Positions 26,174 through 35,620 of a stretch of 64,000 bases of DNA are shown here, in pieces. Positions within the stretch are counted from its first letter, which is position 1, and each line of letters begins with the position of its first letter. The translations under genes were made by a program, and so were the position numbers. The notes under the pieces are model-generated. The model did not search any database, was not told the origin of the DNA, and saw only the letters and a program-made list of their open reading frames with translations. This DNA is from Peribacillus muralis. GTDB lineage: Bacteria > Bacillota > Bacilli > Bacillales > DSM-1321. The DNA is taken from the NCBI RefSeq assembly GCF_001439925.1, contig NZ_LMBV01000009.1:62001-126000 (forward strand). Direction: 5' to 3'.

Positions 26174-26887
26174 GTGAAGAAATCATTCGTGATGATAGTC
26201 TTGATGGCCTGGATTGCTTCAGGCTGCATAACAAGAAATTTCGATTCGAATATGGATTTGGGAAAAGACCAGTTACATGAGGAAAATTACTTAGAAGCCC
26301 ACGAGGCATTTGAATCAGCCTATAAAGAAGCCCAAACAACAAAAGCGAAGGAGTTAAGAGATCTTTCTGGCTTTCTTGCAAATGGAATGAAGAAATATGA
26401 TGAACAGGATTTTAAGTCGGCCCAGGTAGAATTTAAATTGGCATCATCCTATAAGGCAAAATCCGATGAAGGAAAACAATTGGTTTTAAAGGGAAAGGAC
26501 ATGATTTCCTTATTGCGAACCACCAGCATAGAACTAAGTGAAGGGAGCGAAGCCGAAGGGGCTGCTGAGCCGACAACGGACTTGCAAGGAAGAAATGAAC
26601 CACAAGCCCAAGATCAGCCGGCTGAACCGGAGGAAGACAAAGAAGAAAGTGAGGTAAATACGTTGAGTAAGCTTCAAGCGGAGAAGCTAGTGAGAGATTA
26701 CGTGGACATGGAAAATTTCTCCCATTTACAAATAAAATATACTCATAAGGATAATAAGGGAGATTTTATTTTCCAAGTTTTTGAAAGCGATCAAGGAAGT
26801 AAGGGAAGTGGTCACAGAGCGACATGGGGCTGGTATGGTGTGAATACGGAGACAAAGGAGGTATATGAAGTCATGAAGGAGAAATGA
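26174..26887 (+). CDS. Putative lipoprotein with helical repeat and acidic linker
   Basis: This is a 237-residue protein starting at a GTG (26174) behind GGGGAGTGAT. The N-terminus is a lipoprotein signal with lipobox ASGC (Cys 18). Residues 25-120 form TPR-like helices (AHEAFESAYKEAQ, SAQVEFKLASSY). Residues 125-165 are an acidic Pro/Gln/Glu-rich linker, and the last 70 residues are a small beta-rich domain ending WGWYGVNTETKEVYEV, similar in style to domains that read calcium- or ligand-dependent conformations. Function is unknown. A very long terminator hairpin follows. Confidence 0.7.
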   Translation: MKKSFVMIVLMAWIASGCITRNFDSNMDLGKDQLHEENYLEAHEAFESAYKEAQTTKAKELRDLSGFLANGMKKYDEQDFKSAQVEFKLASSYKAKSDEGKQLVLKGKDMISLLRTTSIELSEGSEAEGAAEPTTDLQGRNEPQAQDQPAEPEEDKEESEVNTLSKLQAEKLVRDYVDMENFSHLQIKYTHKDNKGDFIFQVFESDQGSKGSGHRATWGWYGVNTETKEVYEVMKEK

Positions 26888-26889
26888 AT

Positions 26890-26938
26890 GGCTGCAAAAT
26901 AAAAAGGGCCGCTGATGTGGCCTTTTTATTTTGCAGCC
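26890..26938. terminator. Strong terminator hairpin
   Basis: A stem of about 20 pairs with one bulge, the arms starting GGCTGCAAAAT and ending ATTTTGCAGCC, begins three bases after the lipoprotein stop, with an internal A/T-rich stretch on both strands. Confidence 0.8.
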
Positions 26939-27069
26939 GTCGCTATAAAACGTGAAGAATCTTCAAGTTTTTTAGAAAAAACTGCGCTAGCCTATAATTT
27001 CTTAAGAATTTTTTAATAATCGCCCTTTATGATGGAACCAATCAAAGGAAAATCATAGGAGGAATTAAG

Positions 27070-28287
27070 ATGGAGGATTATAAAAGTAATGAGCAAGTCC
27101 GGATGAAGCAAGATGGGAAAAAGGGTAAATCGCTTTGGATGACTAGTCTTGTTTCCGGCATGATTGCTTCCGTGGTTACATCTTCTGTATTTATGTTTGG
27201 TGGGGATTTCGTCGATCAAGGAAAAAATTCAGTGGATGATTCAGCTCAAACGGCAAGCGTGCAAAAGGATGGAGGGGTCACACCGCAAAAGTTGTCGACT
27301 AGCACTGATTCAAAAGATCGGGCAAATATGGTTGAGTCTGCATCGAAATCGATTGTAGGGGTGGTGAATTTACAGGAAACACAGAACCAAAACCCATTCC
27401 AACAGCAAAGTACGGAGAATGAAAAGGTTGAGACCGGAACCGGGTCAGGGGTCATTTATAAAAAAGAAAATGGAAAGGCCTATATCATTACGAACAATCA
27501 TGTAATCGAAGGGGCCAAGGAAGTAGAAATTTCCTTATACGATGGACAGAAGGCGAAAGCTGTTGTTGTAGGAGCCGATGCATTGACCGATTTAGCGGTT
27601 TTGACAATCGATGCTTCAAAGGCGCCGGATGGAATTAAGTTTGGAAATTCGGAGAGCATGCGCCCAGGTGAAGAGGTGCTGGCCATCGGGAATCCACTTG
27701 GCCTTGATTTTTCCCGTTCGGTTACACAGGGAATCGTCAGTGCGACTGGGCGCTCCATTTCCGTCGATACATCGGATGGGGCTTGGGCACTTGATGTAAT
27801 TCAAACAGATGCCGCAATAAATCCCGGGAATAGCGGTGGGGCATTGATCAATACGGCTGGCGAGGTTATCGGGATAAACAGTTTGAAGATATCCGAAAGT
27901 GGCGTGGAGGGCTTGGGATTCGCCATACCAAGCAATGATGTGATCCCGATCGTAACGGAACTGATTGACACCGGAAAAATCACCCGTCCATACTTGGGAG
28001 TAAGCTTGGCCAGTATCGAAGAGCTACCTCAGTATTACCTTCAAAATGTACCAGAGGCTGCCAAAACAGGTGTAATGATCACGAGCATAGAAGCTGGATC
28101 AGCTGCCGAGAAGGGCGGACTTAAGCAACAGGATATTATCATGGAGATCGACGGAACGAAAATCAGTACGGCAGCAGAATTAAGGAAATACTTATACAAT
28201 GATAAAAAAATCGGCGAAAAAGTAAAAATCAAGGTGTATCGGGGCATGAAAGAGAAAACGGTAACGATCACGCTGCAAAAATCATAG
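27070..28287 (+). CDS. HtrA/DegP-family membrane-anchored serine protease
   Basis: This 405-residue protease of the HtrA (Do-like) family has a cytosolic N-terminus and one membrane anchor at about residues 22-45. The trypsin-like domain has catalytic His in TNNHVIEGA (about 141), Asp in ALTDLAVLTI (about 171) and Ser in NPGNSGGALIN (about 252). A single PDZ domain follows at about 300-395. It acts outside the membrane in quality control of secreted proteins. B. subtilis has three paralogues (HtrA, HtrB, YyxA/HtrC) and I cannot choose among them. A TATAAT-type -10 lies about 75 bases upstream. Confidence 0.93.
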   Translation: MEDYKSNEQVRMKQDGKKGKSLWMTSLVSGMIASVVTSSVFMFGGDFVDQGKNSVDDSAQTASVQKDGGVTPQKLSTSTDSKDRANMVESASKSIVGVVNLQETQNQNPFQQQSTENEKVETGTGSGVIYKKENGKAYIITNNHVIEGAKEVEISLYDGQKAKAVVVGADALTDLAVLTIDASKAPDGIKFGNSESMRPGEEVLAIGNPLGLDFSRSVTQGIVSATGRSISVDTSDGAWALDVIQTDAAINPGNSGGALINTAGEVIGINSLKISESGVEGLGFAIPSNDVIPIVTELIDTGKITRPYLGVSLASIEELPQYYLQNVPEAAKTGVMITSIEAGSAAEKGGLKQQDIIMEIDGTKISTAAELRKYLYNDKKIGEKVKIKVYRGMKEKTVTITLQKS

Positions 28288-28295
28288 TACGAGCT

Positions 28296-28327
28296 GAGGC
28301 CCCCTGAAGAACCATTCAGGGGGCCTC
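28296..28327 (+). terminator. Terminator of the HtrA-type gene
   Basis: A perfect 13-bp stem GAGGCCCCCTGAA / TTCAGGGGGCCTC with a six-base loop lies eight bases after the stop. The T-run is weak. Confidence 0.75.
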
Positions 28328-28557
28328 TATTGAATAGTTTAGCCAACCTAATAGATTGAATAGAAGAGGAAGATAACGGGAATATTGATAGGGTATTTAT
28401 CCTGTTTTGCTGAAACTCCCATCTAGTCATGAATGCCTAAAGGCAAGTAGTGGCTTCGTCTATTTGTCAAGAGTTTGTATTGTTTATATGTTGAAAATTA
28501 GAAAAGATTTGACAAATTTGTGAATTGTCATAAAATAGAAAGAAAGGGGATGAAATT

Positions 28558-28863
28558 ATGGAAGCTAATCAGAAGATGTTGGATGCAGTGAGATGGATAT
28601 CGGGCACAGGTTGTGTAATCGGAATTTTTATTTTTTGTTTAAGTTTTTTTGTAAGCGATTACAATAAAGATTATATACTGACCGCTGTTGGTATGGCCAT
28701 CACATTAAGTGCAGCTGCCATTTTCCTAGTTGGTATATTTTTTGTCCTGACAGAAGAAATGGTGATGAATACACATAAGGGTGCAAGAGTTGAACCGGAG
28801 ACGACCAAAATCATCAAAATAAAAACAAAAGCGAAAACAAAAAGAAGAAGGGTGTCAGTATGA
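28558..28863 (+). CDS. Small two-helix membrane protein
   Basis: This is a 101-residue protein with two hydrophobic helices (about residues 15-36 and 44-66) and a strongly basic cytosolic tail of alternating Lys/Thr/Arg over the last 20 residues. GAAAGGGGATG lies before the start. No family recognised. The stop sits inside a hairpin that it shares with the converging qox operon, so coding sequence and terminator overlap by several bases. Confidence 0.65.
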   Translation: MEANQKMLDAVRWISGTGCVIGIFIFCLSFFVSDYNKDYILTAVGMAITLSAAAIFLVGIFFVLTEEMVMNTHKGARVEPETTKIIKIKTKAKTKRRRVSV

Positions 28864-28880
28864 CACCCTTCTTTCTTTTT
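28847..28880. terminator. Bidirectional terminator shared with qox operon
   Basis: GAAGGGTGTCA (28847-28857) pairs with TGACACCCTTC (28861-28871), followed by T on the plus strand and by a purine/A-rich flank that reads as T-rich on the minus strand. Confidence 0.8.
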
Positions 28881-28888
28881 TTAAACTA

Positions 28889-29179
28889 TTATTGATAGCC
28901 CCAAATCATTGTAAGCAGTGTACCGAATATGGTAACCAAAGCAATGAATAGAGCGTAGTAAACGTTTGTGTAGATGGCTTTCTTATCCTCGGATTCACCA
29001 GCATGCATGAACATGACCAGCTGAACGCCGGCTTGCATGAATGCTGTCACTAAAAGGACGATCATCCCGGTTTTAAAAGAAAGTTCATATACAACTACAC
29101 CAAGAGCAACGGCTGTAAGAACCATGGAGAATATGAATCCCATAACATGTCCACGTGGGAATAGCTGTTTCATATTCAT
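28889..29179 (-). CDS. qoxD: Cytochrome aa3 quinol oxidase subunit IV
   Basis: This 96-residue subunit IV has three membrane helices; MNMKQLFPRGHVMGFIFSM and the central AFMQAGVQLVMFMHAG motif are typical of QoxD/CyoD. It is the last gene of qoxABCD, one base after qoxC, and stabilises assembly of the oxidase in the membrane. Terminated by the hairpin at 28847-28880. Confidence 0.95.
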   Translation of the reverse strand: MNMKQLFPRGHVMGFIFSMVLTAVALGVVVYELSFKTGMIVLLVTAFMQAGVQLVMFMHAGESEDKKAIYTNVYYALFIALVTIFGTLLTMIWGYQ

Positions 29180-29180
29180 A

Positions 29181-29777
29181 TTACATCATTCCTTTCAGAT
29201 AGACGAAGCTGAAGATGAAGATCCAAACAACGTCTAGGAAATGCCAGTATAGAGAGTAGATGAACGCTTTGTTGGTAGTTTCCGGTGTCAAACCGCGCTT
29301 CTTGACTTGAAGTACGATGAATGTTCCCCAGAATAAACCGAGCGTTACGTGAGCTCCATGCGTTCCAAGCAATGTTAGCAAGATGGATGTGAACGCACTT
29401 ACTTGCAGTCCTGCACCGATATGAACATAGTGCTTGAACTCGTAGATCTCAGTTCCAAGGAATCCTGCCCCAAGAGCAAGGGTGATGATGAAGAAAATCA
29501 TCATTGCATTCTTGCTGCCGTGGCGCATTGCATTAATTCCAAGACCGATGGTGAAACTACTAGTCAATAGCAGGATCGTTTCAATTAGAACTGGTGTAAC
29601 CTCGAAGATATCTCCACCAACAGGACCATTGGCGGTCCTGTCAACTAGTGTGAAGTACGTTGCAAACAGTGTTGCGAAAAGCGCGATTTCAGCTCCAAGG
29701 AAAATCCAGAAACCTAAAATCTTTAGTCGATTTTCTTCTGTACTATATTCAAGTGGCAGCGAGTTATCTATTTTCAT
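29181..29777 (-). CDS. qoxC: Cytochrome aa3 quinol oxidase subunit III
   Basis: This 198-residue subunit III has five membrane helices. [20 protein letters not shown] in the first helix and [15 protein letters not shown] near residues 137-151 are hallmarks of heme-copper oxidase subunit III. It overlaps qoxB by four bases. With QoxA, B and D it forms the main proton-pumping menaquinol oxidase used in aerobic growth. Confidence 0.95.
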   Translation of the reverse strand: MKIDNSLPLEYSTEENRLKILGFWIFLGAEIALFATLFATYFTLVDRTANGPVGGDIFEVTPVLIETILLLTSSFTIGLGINAMRHGSKNAMMIFFIITLALGAGFLGTEIYEFKHYVHIGAGLQVSAFTSILLTLLGTHGAHVTLGLFWGTFIVLQVKKRGLTPETTNKAFIYSLYWHFLDVVWIFIFSFVYLKGMM

Positions 29778-31723
29778 GCGTTAGCACCTCGCAATTTTTT
29801 TTCTGTTTCTTCTATCTCTTCAACAGTGATGTGATGACCGTGATCTTTTTCGAATGAACGATGGGCCATGCAAGCAAAGATTCCAAGCGTTGCAATGATT
29901 GCGAAGATCCACATGCTGAATACCATTGCAAACCCCCATACGAAGAAGATGATACCCAGTATGAATGGAACGCCGCTGTTATTTGGCATATGAATTTCTT
30001 TGTACTTGCCTTTGAACAATGCTGGACCATTATTTTTTGAATCCCAGAATGCTTGTGAAGAATCAACTTCAGGTACGATAGCGAAGTTGTATTCCGGAAC
30101 TGGACTGTGAGTAGCCCATTCCAATGAACGTGCATTCCAAGGATCGCTTGAAACATTTCTTGGCGCATAACGAGTGCTCCAGTAAATGTTGTACACAAGG
30201 AAGGCGAAACCGAGCAATAAACCAAGTGCACCGACGAATGAAAGCATGTTCAGTGGACCATATCCCGTTGATTCCGAATATGTGTACATACGACGTGCTT
30301 GACCATCCAAACCTGTGATGAACATAGGGAAGAATGTTACGTTAAATCCGACTACGATGAACCAGAAAGCCCATTTCCCAATTCTTTCGCTCAATTGGAA
30401 GTTGAAGATTTTTGGCCACCAGTACGTAAACCCAGCAAGTACGGAGAATACAGTACCCGGAATCAATACGTAGTGGAAATGCGCCACCAAGAACATGGTG
30501 TTGTGATATTGGTAATCGGCACTTGCCATTGCAAGCATGACTCCCGTTACCCCACCGATCGTGAAGATCGGAATGAAAGCTAATGAGTAAAGCATTGGAA
30601 CGGTGAATTCGATTTTCCCTCTCCAAAGCGTGAACAGCCAGTTAAAGATTTTAATTCCCGTCGGAACGGCAATCGCCATCGTTGTAACCGAGAAGATACC
30701 GTTAACCATTGCACCGTGACCCATCGTGAAGAAATGGTGAGCCCATACAACGAATGATAGAACGGAAATGGCAACCATAGAGACAACCATTGATTTATAA
30801 CCATAAAGGTTACGACGTGCAAAAGTAGAAATGATCTCACTGTATATACCGAAGGCAGGCAAGATAACGATATAAACCTCAGGGTGTCCCCAGATCCAGA
30901 ACAAGTTAGCCCAGAGCATATCAGATCCGCCGTTAGCCATTGTAAAGAAGTTAGTTCCAAACATACGATCCATTGTCATTAACGCCAATGCCACTGTCAA
31001 AACAGGGAAAGCGAAAACGATGATAAGGTTCGTGATAAGGATTGACCATGTGAACATCGGCATTTTCATCAATGTCATACCAGGTGCTCTCATTTTCAAA
31101 ATTGTTACGATAAAGTTGATACCAGTCATTAATGTACCGATACCTGCGATTTGGATTGCAATCGCGTAATAGTTCATCCCAACGGATTCACTGAATTCGA
31201 CACTCGCTAACGGGAAGTAAGCTGTCCAACCTGCATCAGGAGAACCCCCGACTACGAACGAGATGTTGAATAGCATGGCTCCCCAGAAGAACAACCAGAA
31301 AGAAACTGCGTTCAAACGAGGGAAAGCTACGTCACGTGCTCCAATTTGTAAAGGAGTGACGATATTCATCAAACCGATGATGAATGGCATGGCCATGAAC
31401 AGGATCATAACGACCCCGTGTGTTGTGAAAATTTCATTGTAATGCTGACCATCCAACAACCCATTATCAGGTATTGCTGTTTGGGCACGCATCAATAGTG
31501 CATCGGCACCACCACGGAAAAGCATAAGTAGTGCAGCGAGAATGTACATGATACCAATACGTTTATGGTCAACTGTTGTGAACCACTCGCGCCATAGGTA
31601 GCCCCACTTTTTAAAATAGGTTACGCCTACTAGTATCGCAAGGACTGTAACCGCGATTGCGATCTGTGAACCGACAATCATAGGGGAGCTGTGTGGTACG
31701 GCAAATCTATCAAAGTAATCCAT
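29774..31723 (-). CDS. qoxB: Cytochrome aa3 quinol oxidase subunit I
   Basis: This 649-residue catalytic subunit has about 14-15 membrane helices. Ligand segments are all present: [12 protein letters not shown] (low-spin heme His), [17 protein letters not shown] (CuB His cross-linked to Tyr), WAHHFFTMG (two CuB His) and [13 protein letters not shown] (heme His pair). Length matches B. subtilis QoxB. It reduces oxygen to water using electrons from menaquinol and pumps protons. Confidence 0.97.
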   Translation of the reverse strand: MDYFDRFAVPHSSPMIVGSQIAIAVTVLAILVGVTYFKKWGYLWREWFTTVDHKRIGIMYILAALLMLFRGGADALLMRAQTAIPDNGLLDGQHYNEIFTTHGVVMILFMAMPFIIGLMNIVTPLQIGARDVAFPRLNAVSFWLFFWGAMLFNISFVVGGSPDAGWTAYFPLASVEFSESVGMNYYAIAIQIAGIGTLMTGINFIVTILKMRAPGMTLMKMPMFTWSILITNLIIVFAFPVLTVALALMTMDRMFGTNFFTMANGGSDMLWANLFWIWGHPEVYIVILPAFGIYSEIISTFARRNLYGYKSMVVSMVAISVLSFVVWAHHFFTMGHGAMVNGIFSVTTMAIAVPTGIKIFNWLFTLWRGKIEFTVPMLYSLAFIPIFTIGGVTGVMLAMASADYQYHNTMFLVAHFHYVLIPGTVFSVLAGFTYWWPKIFNFQLSERIGKWAFWFIVVGFNVTFFPMFITGLDGQARRMYTYSESTGYGPLNMLSFVGALGLLLGFAFLVYNIYWSTRYAPRNVSSDPWNARSLEWATHSPVPEYNFAIVPEVDSSQAFWDSKNNGPALFKGKYKEIHMPNNSGVPFILGIIFFVWGFAMVFSMWIFAIIATLGIFACMAHRSFEKDHGHHITVEEIEETEKKLRGANA

Positions 31724-31780
31724 ACTCTTTGTGACTCCTTTCGAAAAGTCATTCTATATAACCGTTTGTAATGTCAAGTC

Positions 31781-32692
31781 TTAATGTTGGTGCTCTGTTT
31801 CTGCTTCATCTTTTGAATCTTCATGTTCTGAATGTTTGGATTCACCTTGGCCTGAAGCACCATGATTATGTTCAGGAGCAGGTTTGAAGTCAAGATGTGT
31901 TCCGTTAAATGTGTATTGTCCAACATGACCTGGTTCCAATAGTTCATCAAATTCACTTTCCGTCAATTTCTTAGCGGTACCGTGAATTTCATCAACCCAC
32001 TTCGTGTATTCTTCTTCAGGCAATGCCTTGACATTGAAAGTATGCTCAGCGAAACCTGAACCACTGAAGTTGGCGTTTCTTCCCATATAATCACCAGGTG
32101 TATCCGCTAATAAGTGTAAAGTGTTCACCATGTCACTCATCGCATATTTTTGCCCACCTAGTTGCGGAATCCAGAAGCTTGAGATTGGTCCGTAAGAATA
32201 AAGCTTAAATTCGATTGGTCGGTTTGTTGGTATGAACAAGTAGTTTACTGTTTCAATATCTTCTTCAGGATAACTGAAATGCCACTTCCAGTTTGAAGAT
32301 GCAGCATAAATGATTAATGGTTCTTGATCTTCATATCCTTTTGGTGTAGCCTCAACTTCATATGTCGAGCGAACACTGACAACGGAAAGGAATATGACGA
32401 TAAGGATCGGGATAATTGTCCAGATCGCTTCGAGAACGTGACTTCCTTCCACGTGAGGTGGTACATAGTCATCGCTTGATTTGGAAGCGCGATATTTAAA
32501 TAACATAATTGCATAGAGAATGACAACGACTAAGACAATAATTAACATCGTCCAAATTGAAATCATGATCACATTAGCTTGGTTTGCTGCTACAGGTCCT
32601 TTTGGATCCAATACAGCTAATGGGTTGTCGCAACCAGTTAGTACAGTGGCGATGGAAAAAATTATAGTTAATAAAGCCCATTTCATTTTCAT
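31781..32692 (-). CDS. qoxA: Cytochrome aa3 quinol oxidase subunit II
   Basis: This 303-residue subunit II is a lipoprotein (lipobox VLTGC, Cys 21) with two membrane helices and an extracytoplasmic cupredoxin domain. The CuA-binding cysteines of cytochrome c oxidases are absent, as expected for a quinol oxidase. The last 30 residues are rich in His, Asp and Glu (seven His), an unusual metal-binding-like tail. First gene of the operon, 57 bases before qoxB. A Fnr/CRP-like palindrome lies upstream at 32815-32828. Confidence 0.95.
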   Translation of the reverse strand: MKMKWALLTIIFSIATVLTGCDNPLAVLDPKGPVAANQANVIMISIWTMLIIVLVVVILYAIMLFKYRASKSSDDYVPPHVEGSHVLEAIWTIIPILIVIFLSVVSVRSTYEVEATPKGYEDQEPLIIYAASSNWKWHFSYPEEDIETVNYLFIPTNRPIEFKLYSYGPISSFWIPQLGGQKYAMSDMVNTLHLLADTPGDYMGRNANFSGSGFAEHTFNVKALPEEEYTKWVDEIHGTAKKLTESEFDELLEPGHVGQYTFNGTHLDFKPAPEHNHGASGQGESKHSEHEDSKDEAETEHQH

Positions 32693-32814
32693 ATAGATAC
32701 CCCTTTCTTTCTTTATTGGAAATTCTAAATAACAAGTTATTCAGAGTGAGTGTTACATTGTTCACAAACTGACGTCTCTATATTAGTATCATATATGGAA
32801 AAAAACAATCAAAA

Positions 32815-32828
32815 GTGACATATGTCAC
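32815..32828. promoter_or_regulatory. Fnr/CRP-type palindrome upstream of qoxA
   Basis: GTGACATATGTCAC is a perfect 14-bp palindrome fitting GTGA-N6-TCAC. On the minus strand it sits two bases before a possible -35 (TTGATT), with GATACT as -10 sixteen bases on. Confidence 0.45.
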
Positions 32829-33135
32829 AAAAAGTTCATGAAGAGATAGTGAAAGAATGGGATATGAGCTTATTAGTTGGATATATAATAAGAAAAGAAG
32901 TATAATAGGGTATTAGTTTATCTGAATTTGAGGCTGTTTTTATTTGAAATATGTTCTCAAAAAAACCGTTCGTGAATTGGTAAAAATTCAAAAAAATTAC
33001 ATTAGAATAATATTGCTTTTGAAGGTATTCATTAAGATGAGGGTTATAAGGGGTTAATTTGTTTTTTAATATATAAAATGAGAAAGAATCACGGATCATA
33101 TAATTTGGTAAATTTAGCCTAAAGGCAACAAAAAA
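32829..33135. other. AT-rich intergenic region
   Basis: About 300 AT-rich bases lie between the qox promoter and the terminator of the small stress gene. I see no gene or structured RNA in it. Confidence 0.3.
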
Positions 33136-33162
33136 AGCAGGTATCTAAAAACGATGCCTGCT
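33136..33162 (-). terminator. Terminator of the 44-residue gene
   Basis: AGCAGGTATC (33136-33145) pairs with GATGCCTGCT (33153-33162), followed by seven T on the minus strand. Confidence 0.8.
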
Positions 33163-33167
33163 TCTTA

Positions 33168-33302
33168 TTATTCACTCCATTGCTTCTGCACTTGATGAAG
33201 CGCTTGTTGTAAAATCTGTTCCTGATTTGCATTAGGATCTGTGAGGACGTTCGTTTGATAGGATTTCCCTTTATAATCGACTTTCACTGTAACACTTACC
33301 AT
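33168..33302 (-). CDS. BA3454-type small stress-response protein
   Basis: This is a 44-residue gene with start ATG 33302 and GAAAGGAA upstream. The peptide has two short beta-strands (VSVTVKVDYKGKSYQTNVL) followed by one amphipathic helix ending in Val-Gln-Lys-Gln-Trp. This fits the short BA3454 family stress-response proteins of the B. cereus group and relatives, as I recall that family. The Lys-Gly-Lys-Ser-Tyr-Gln-Thr-Asn and Gln-Val-Gln-Lys-Gln-Trp segments are the points of match. Function is unknown. Confidence 0.65.
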   Translation of the reverse strand: MVSVTVKVDYKGKSYQTNVLTDPNANQEQILQQALHQVQKQWSE

Positions 33303-33515
33303 CAATCATCGTTCCTTTCTTATTCATGAATGTTTAGTTAAATAGGATGGTTGTACGTTTTATTCATACCCAAGGGAGTGGGTTTTTCAAACATTTCGAG
33401 TGTAACGAGGATGATAACTTAATATTCTTAATTATCAGATATTTAGTGAAAAATGTCAATCCTTTTATGAGGGTTTCGGCATTAAACGTGAAATTTAAGT
33501 ATTAAAAATCAAAAA

Positions 33516-33553
33516 GAAACGGCCTTGCTTTGTTTTGGCAGCAAGGCCGTTTC
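33516..33553 (-). terminator. Terminator of the EamA transporter gene
   Basis: A perfect 13-bp stem GAAACGGCCTTGC / GCAAGGCCGTTTC starts two bases after the stop, with T residues beyond it on the minus strand. Confidence 0.85.
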
Positions 33554-33554
33554 T

Positions 33555-34391
33555 TTATATTTTAGTTAAGATAATTCCGATTAAGGCTGCTAAAACACCA
33601 GCAATTTGATACGGCTTTAGCTTTTCCTTGAATAAGTAACAACCAGCGAAAACGACGATTAAACAGTTCAGGCTCACTACGGGGAATATGATGCTGGCAA
33701 TCCCGGTATTTAAAGCGAAAAAGTAACAAACATAGGCGATGATGCTCAATAAGCCTACGAGGGAACCGATTTTCACTTCGTTGAATTTTAGCTTTTCCTT
33801 TTTGATGCTCAATGCCGCCATCAAATAAAGTGTTCCACCGCCATACATCGATACAAGGATGTCAAGTGAGTTCAGATGCAGGCGTGTGGTCGTTGTCATT
33901 AAGATTCCAAGCACACCAAATGAGAATATTGCAAATAATGTATGCATCATCCAAGGCAAATACTGATGATTGCCCTTGGCGTTAGGGGTGTACTGTATGA
34001 CAAGGGTAGCAAGGAGCATGCAGGCGATCCCGGCCCACTGCAACGTAGAAATATGCTCATGAAAAATTATTGCAGCACACAGGATCGGGAATATGGCATT
34101 CGCTGCAATCAGCGGTGATGTCAAACTTGCCGGACCCTTTTCAAATGCAATGCCCATCTGGATATTCCCGTTTGCATTAAGGATCCCGATTGCGGCACCA
34201 AGCAAGATGGATAGCCAATTAACTGTCAAACCAGCTACAATTCCACCATACAATAGTGCCATGATGAAGGCCGTAAAATAAAAGAAAAATTGGATTTGTA
34301 TCTTGGAGTAACCTTTTCCGCTGCTCCATTTAAAAATGCTGTTATTGATGCCGAAACATAAGCTGGTGATGAGTGCTGCAAAAATCCACAT
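33555..34391 (-). CDS. EamA/DMT family transporter
   Basis: This 278-residue membrane protein has ten predicted helices. Two EamA repeats are visible (about 1-130 and 150-277), with MGIAFEKGPASLTSPLIAANAIFPIL in the first and ASIIFPVVSLNCLIVVFAGCYLFKEKLKPYQIAG in the second. The shared pattern of a Leu/Ile-rich helix ending in a Phe-x-Glu-x-Leu-x-x-x-Gln-x-x-Gly stretch is diagnostic. Substrate unknown. It is a second, unrelated-looking EamA protein beside the one at 15892. Confidence 0.88.
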   Translation of the reverse strand: MWIFAALITSLCFGINNSIFKWSSGKGYSKIQIQFFFYFTAFIMALLYGGIVAGLTVNWLSILLGAAIGILNANGNIQMGIAFEKGPASLTSPLIAANAIFPILCAAIIFHEHISTLQWAGIACMLLATLVIQYTPNAKGNHQYLPWMMHTLFAIFSFGVLGILMTTTTRLHLNSLDILVSMYGGGTLYLMAALSIKKEKLKFNEVKIGSLVGLLSIIAYVCYFFALNTGIASIIFPVVSLNCLIVVFAGCYLFKEKLKPYQIAGVLAALIGIILTKI

Positions 34392-34548
34392 TTGTATAAT
34401 CTCTTCCTTCTACTAGGATGAACTGCATTTCCATTTTAAGCGTAATAAAGGCAGGAATCAAACTCAATTTACAAGAGTTGGATTGACAGATTGAATATTT
34501 TTTTCTATATTTACTATGACTATTCTAAAATATATATTCCCGATAACG

Positions 34549-34634
34549 TGAGAGGTTCATAGCATCACCCTCTTAAAAAAACTATGGCTTTGCTATTTTC
34601 TGCGAATCAACCATATCTTTTTAGAGATATGGTT
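34549..34634 (+). promoter_or_regulatory. preQ1-I riboswitch with terminator
   Basis: The aptamer AGAGGTTCATAGCATCACCC (34551-34570) continues with TCTTAAAAAAACTA, matching the class I preQ1 pseudoknot: hairpin AGAGG/CCTCT and the A-rich 3' tail. A perfect ten-pair terminator AACCATATCT (34609-34618) / AGATATGGTT (34625-34634) with T-run follows. High preQ1 should stop transcription of queF, the next gene. Confidence 0.93.
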
Positions 34635-34696
34635 TTTGTTATATAGAGGCCCAAATTATGAATCTCCCCGACAAGCGAGGAAGAGGAGGACTTTTT

Positions 34697-35194
34697 ATGT
34701 CTGGAAGAAAAGAAGAGGAATTAAAGGAAATTACATTGCTCGGGAACCAAGGAACAACATATACATTCGACTACGCACCAGAAATTCTCGAGTCGTTCGA
34801 TAACAAGCACCCTAACCGGGATTATTTTGTCAAATTCAATTGCCCCGAGTTCACTAGCTTATGTCCAATAACCGGACAACCAGACTTTGCTTCCATATAC
34901 ATCAGCTATATTCCAAGCGTGAAGATGGTCGAAAGCAAGTCCTTGAAGCTGTATTTATTCTCATTCCGTAACCACGGTGATTTCCATGAAGATTGCATGA
35001 ACATCATCATGAACGATCTAATTGAATTGATGGATCCGAAATATATTGAAGTGTGGGGCAAGTTCACACCTAGAGGCGGCATTTCCATCGATCCATACAC
35101 GAACTACGGGAAACCTGGGACGAAGTACGAGGAAATGGCCGATTACCGCTTGATGAACCATGACTTGTACCCTGAAAACGTCGATAATCGCTAA
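34697..35194 (+). CDS. queF: NADPH-dependent preQ0 reductase QueF
   Basis: This 165-residue unimodular QueF, the length of the B. subtilis enzyme, reduces 7-cyano-7-deazaguanine (preQ0) to preQ1 in queuosine synthesis. The nucleophilic Cys lies in [12 protein letters not shown] at about residues 55-66 and the substrate-binding Glu/His in [13 protein letters not shown] at about 87-99. ATG 34697 follows GAGGAAGAGGAGG; an upstream ATG in the same frame lies before that site. The preQ1 riboswitch upstream fits feedback by its product. It stands apart from other queuosine genes. Confidence 0.97.
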   Translation: MSGRKEEELKEITLLGNQGTTYTFDYAPEILESFDNKHPNRDYFVKFNCPEFTSLCPITGQPDFASIYISYIPSVKMVESKSLKLYLFSFRNHGDFHEDCMNIIMNDLIELMDPKYIEVWGKFTPRGGISIDPYTNYGKPGTKYEEMADYRLMNHDLYPENVDNR

Positions 35195-35212
35195 AGTTTA
35201 ATAAACGCAGAC

Positions 35213-35250
35213 AAAAGGGTTTCGAAGGCTTTTCCTTTCGAAGCCCTTTT
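35213..35250 (+). terminator. Terminator of queF
   Basis: AAAAGGGTTTCGAA (35213-35226) pairs with TTTCGAAGCCCTTTT with a bulge, followed by T-rich sequence. Confidence 0.8.
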
Positions 35251-35620
35251 GCTTTTCTTAGTCCCCCTTTAAATTGCATGTTCTTTATTTGTATATACGA
35301 AAACCCGCTAATCGCATCTTTTCATACCGCTTCAAGATCAAGTTATTTCACACGGATCTTGGAAGTGAATTCAAGAATTAATCAATAGATGAAGCCTTAG
35401 AAACCCTTATAATTAAGCGTTCTTTAATTATGTAAGTCTGCCCATAATCCAGTGGTAGAGGCAACCTTTTAAAATAGTAAGACAGAGTTTGTAAGATAAA
35501 TGCCATTTCGAAACGTTATCAAAGAAAAACTATTTTATTATGACCGACGAATACATAGATTTAATATATCTTAGAAAACTGTCTAGTTTATTGTGGCCAT
35601 ACCATAACTTTGTTTGCCCG
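35251..35620. other. Gene-poor region before a repeat
   Basis: About 370 bases hold no supportable gene. A short stretch at 35440-35465 looks like a tRNA D-arm but has no matching tRNA fold around it. Confidence 0.3.

Noticed and set aside
35440-35465. A D-arm-like stretch that might be part of a tRNA
   Set aside because: No acceptor stem, anticodon arm or T-arm can be drawn around it; probably chance.
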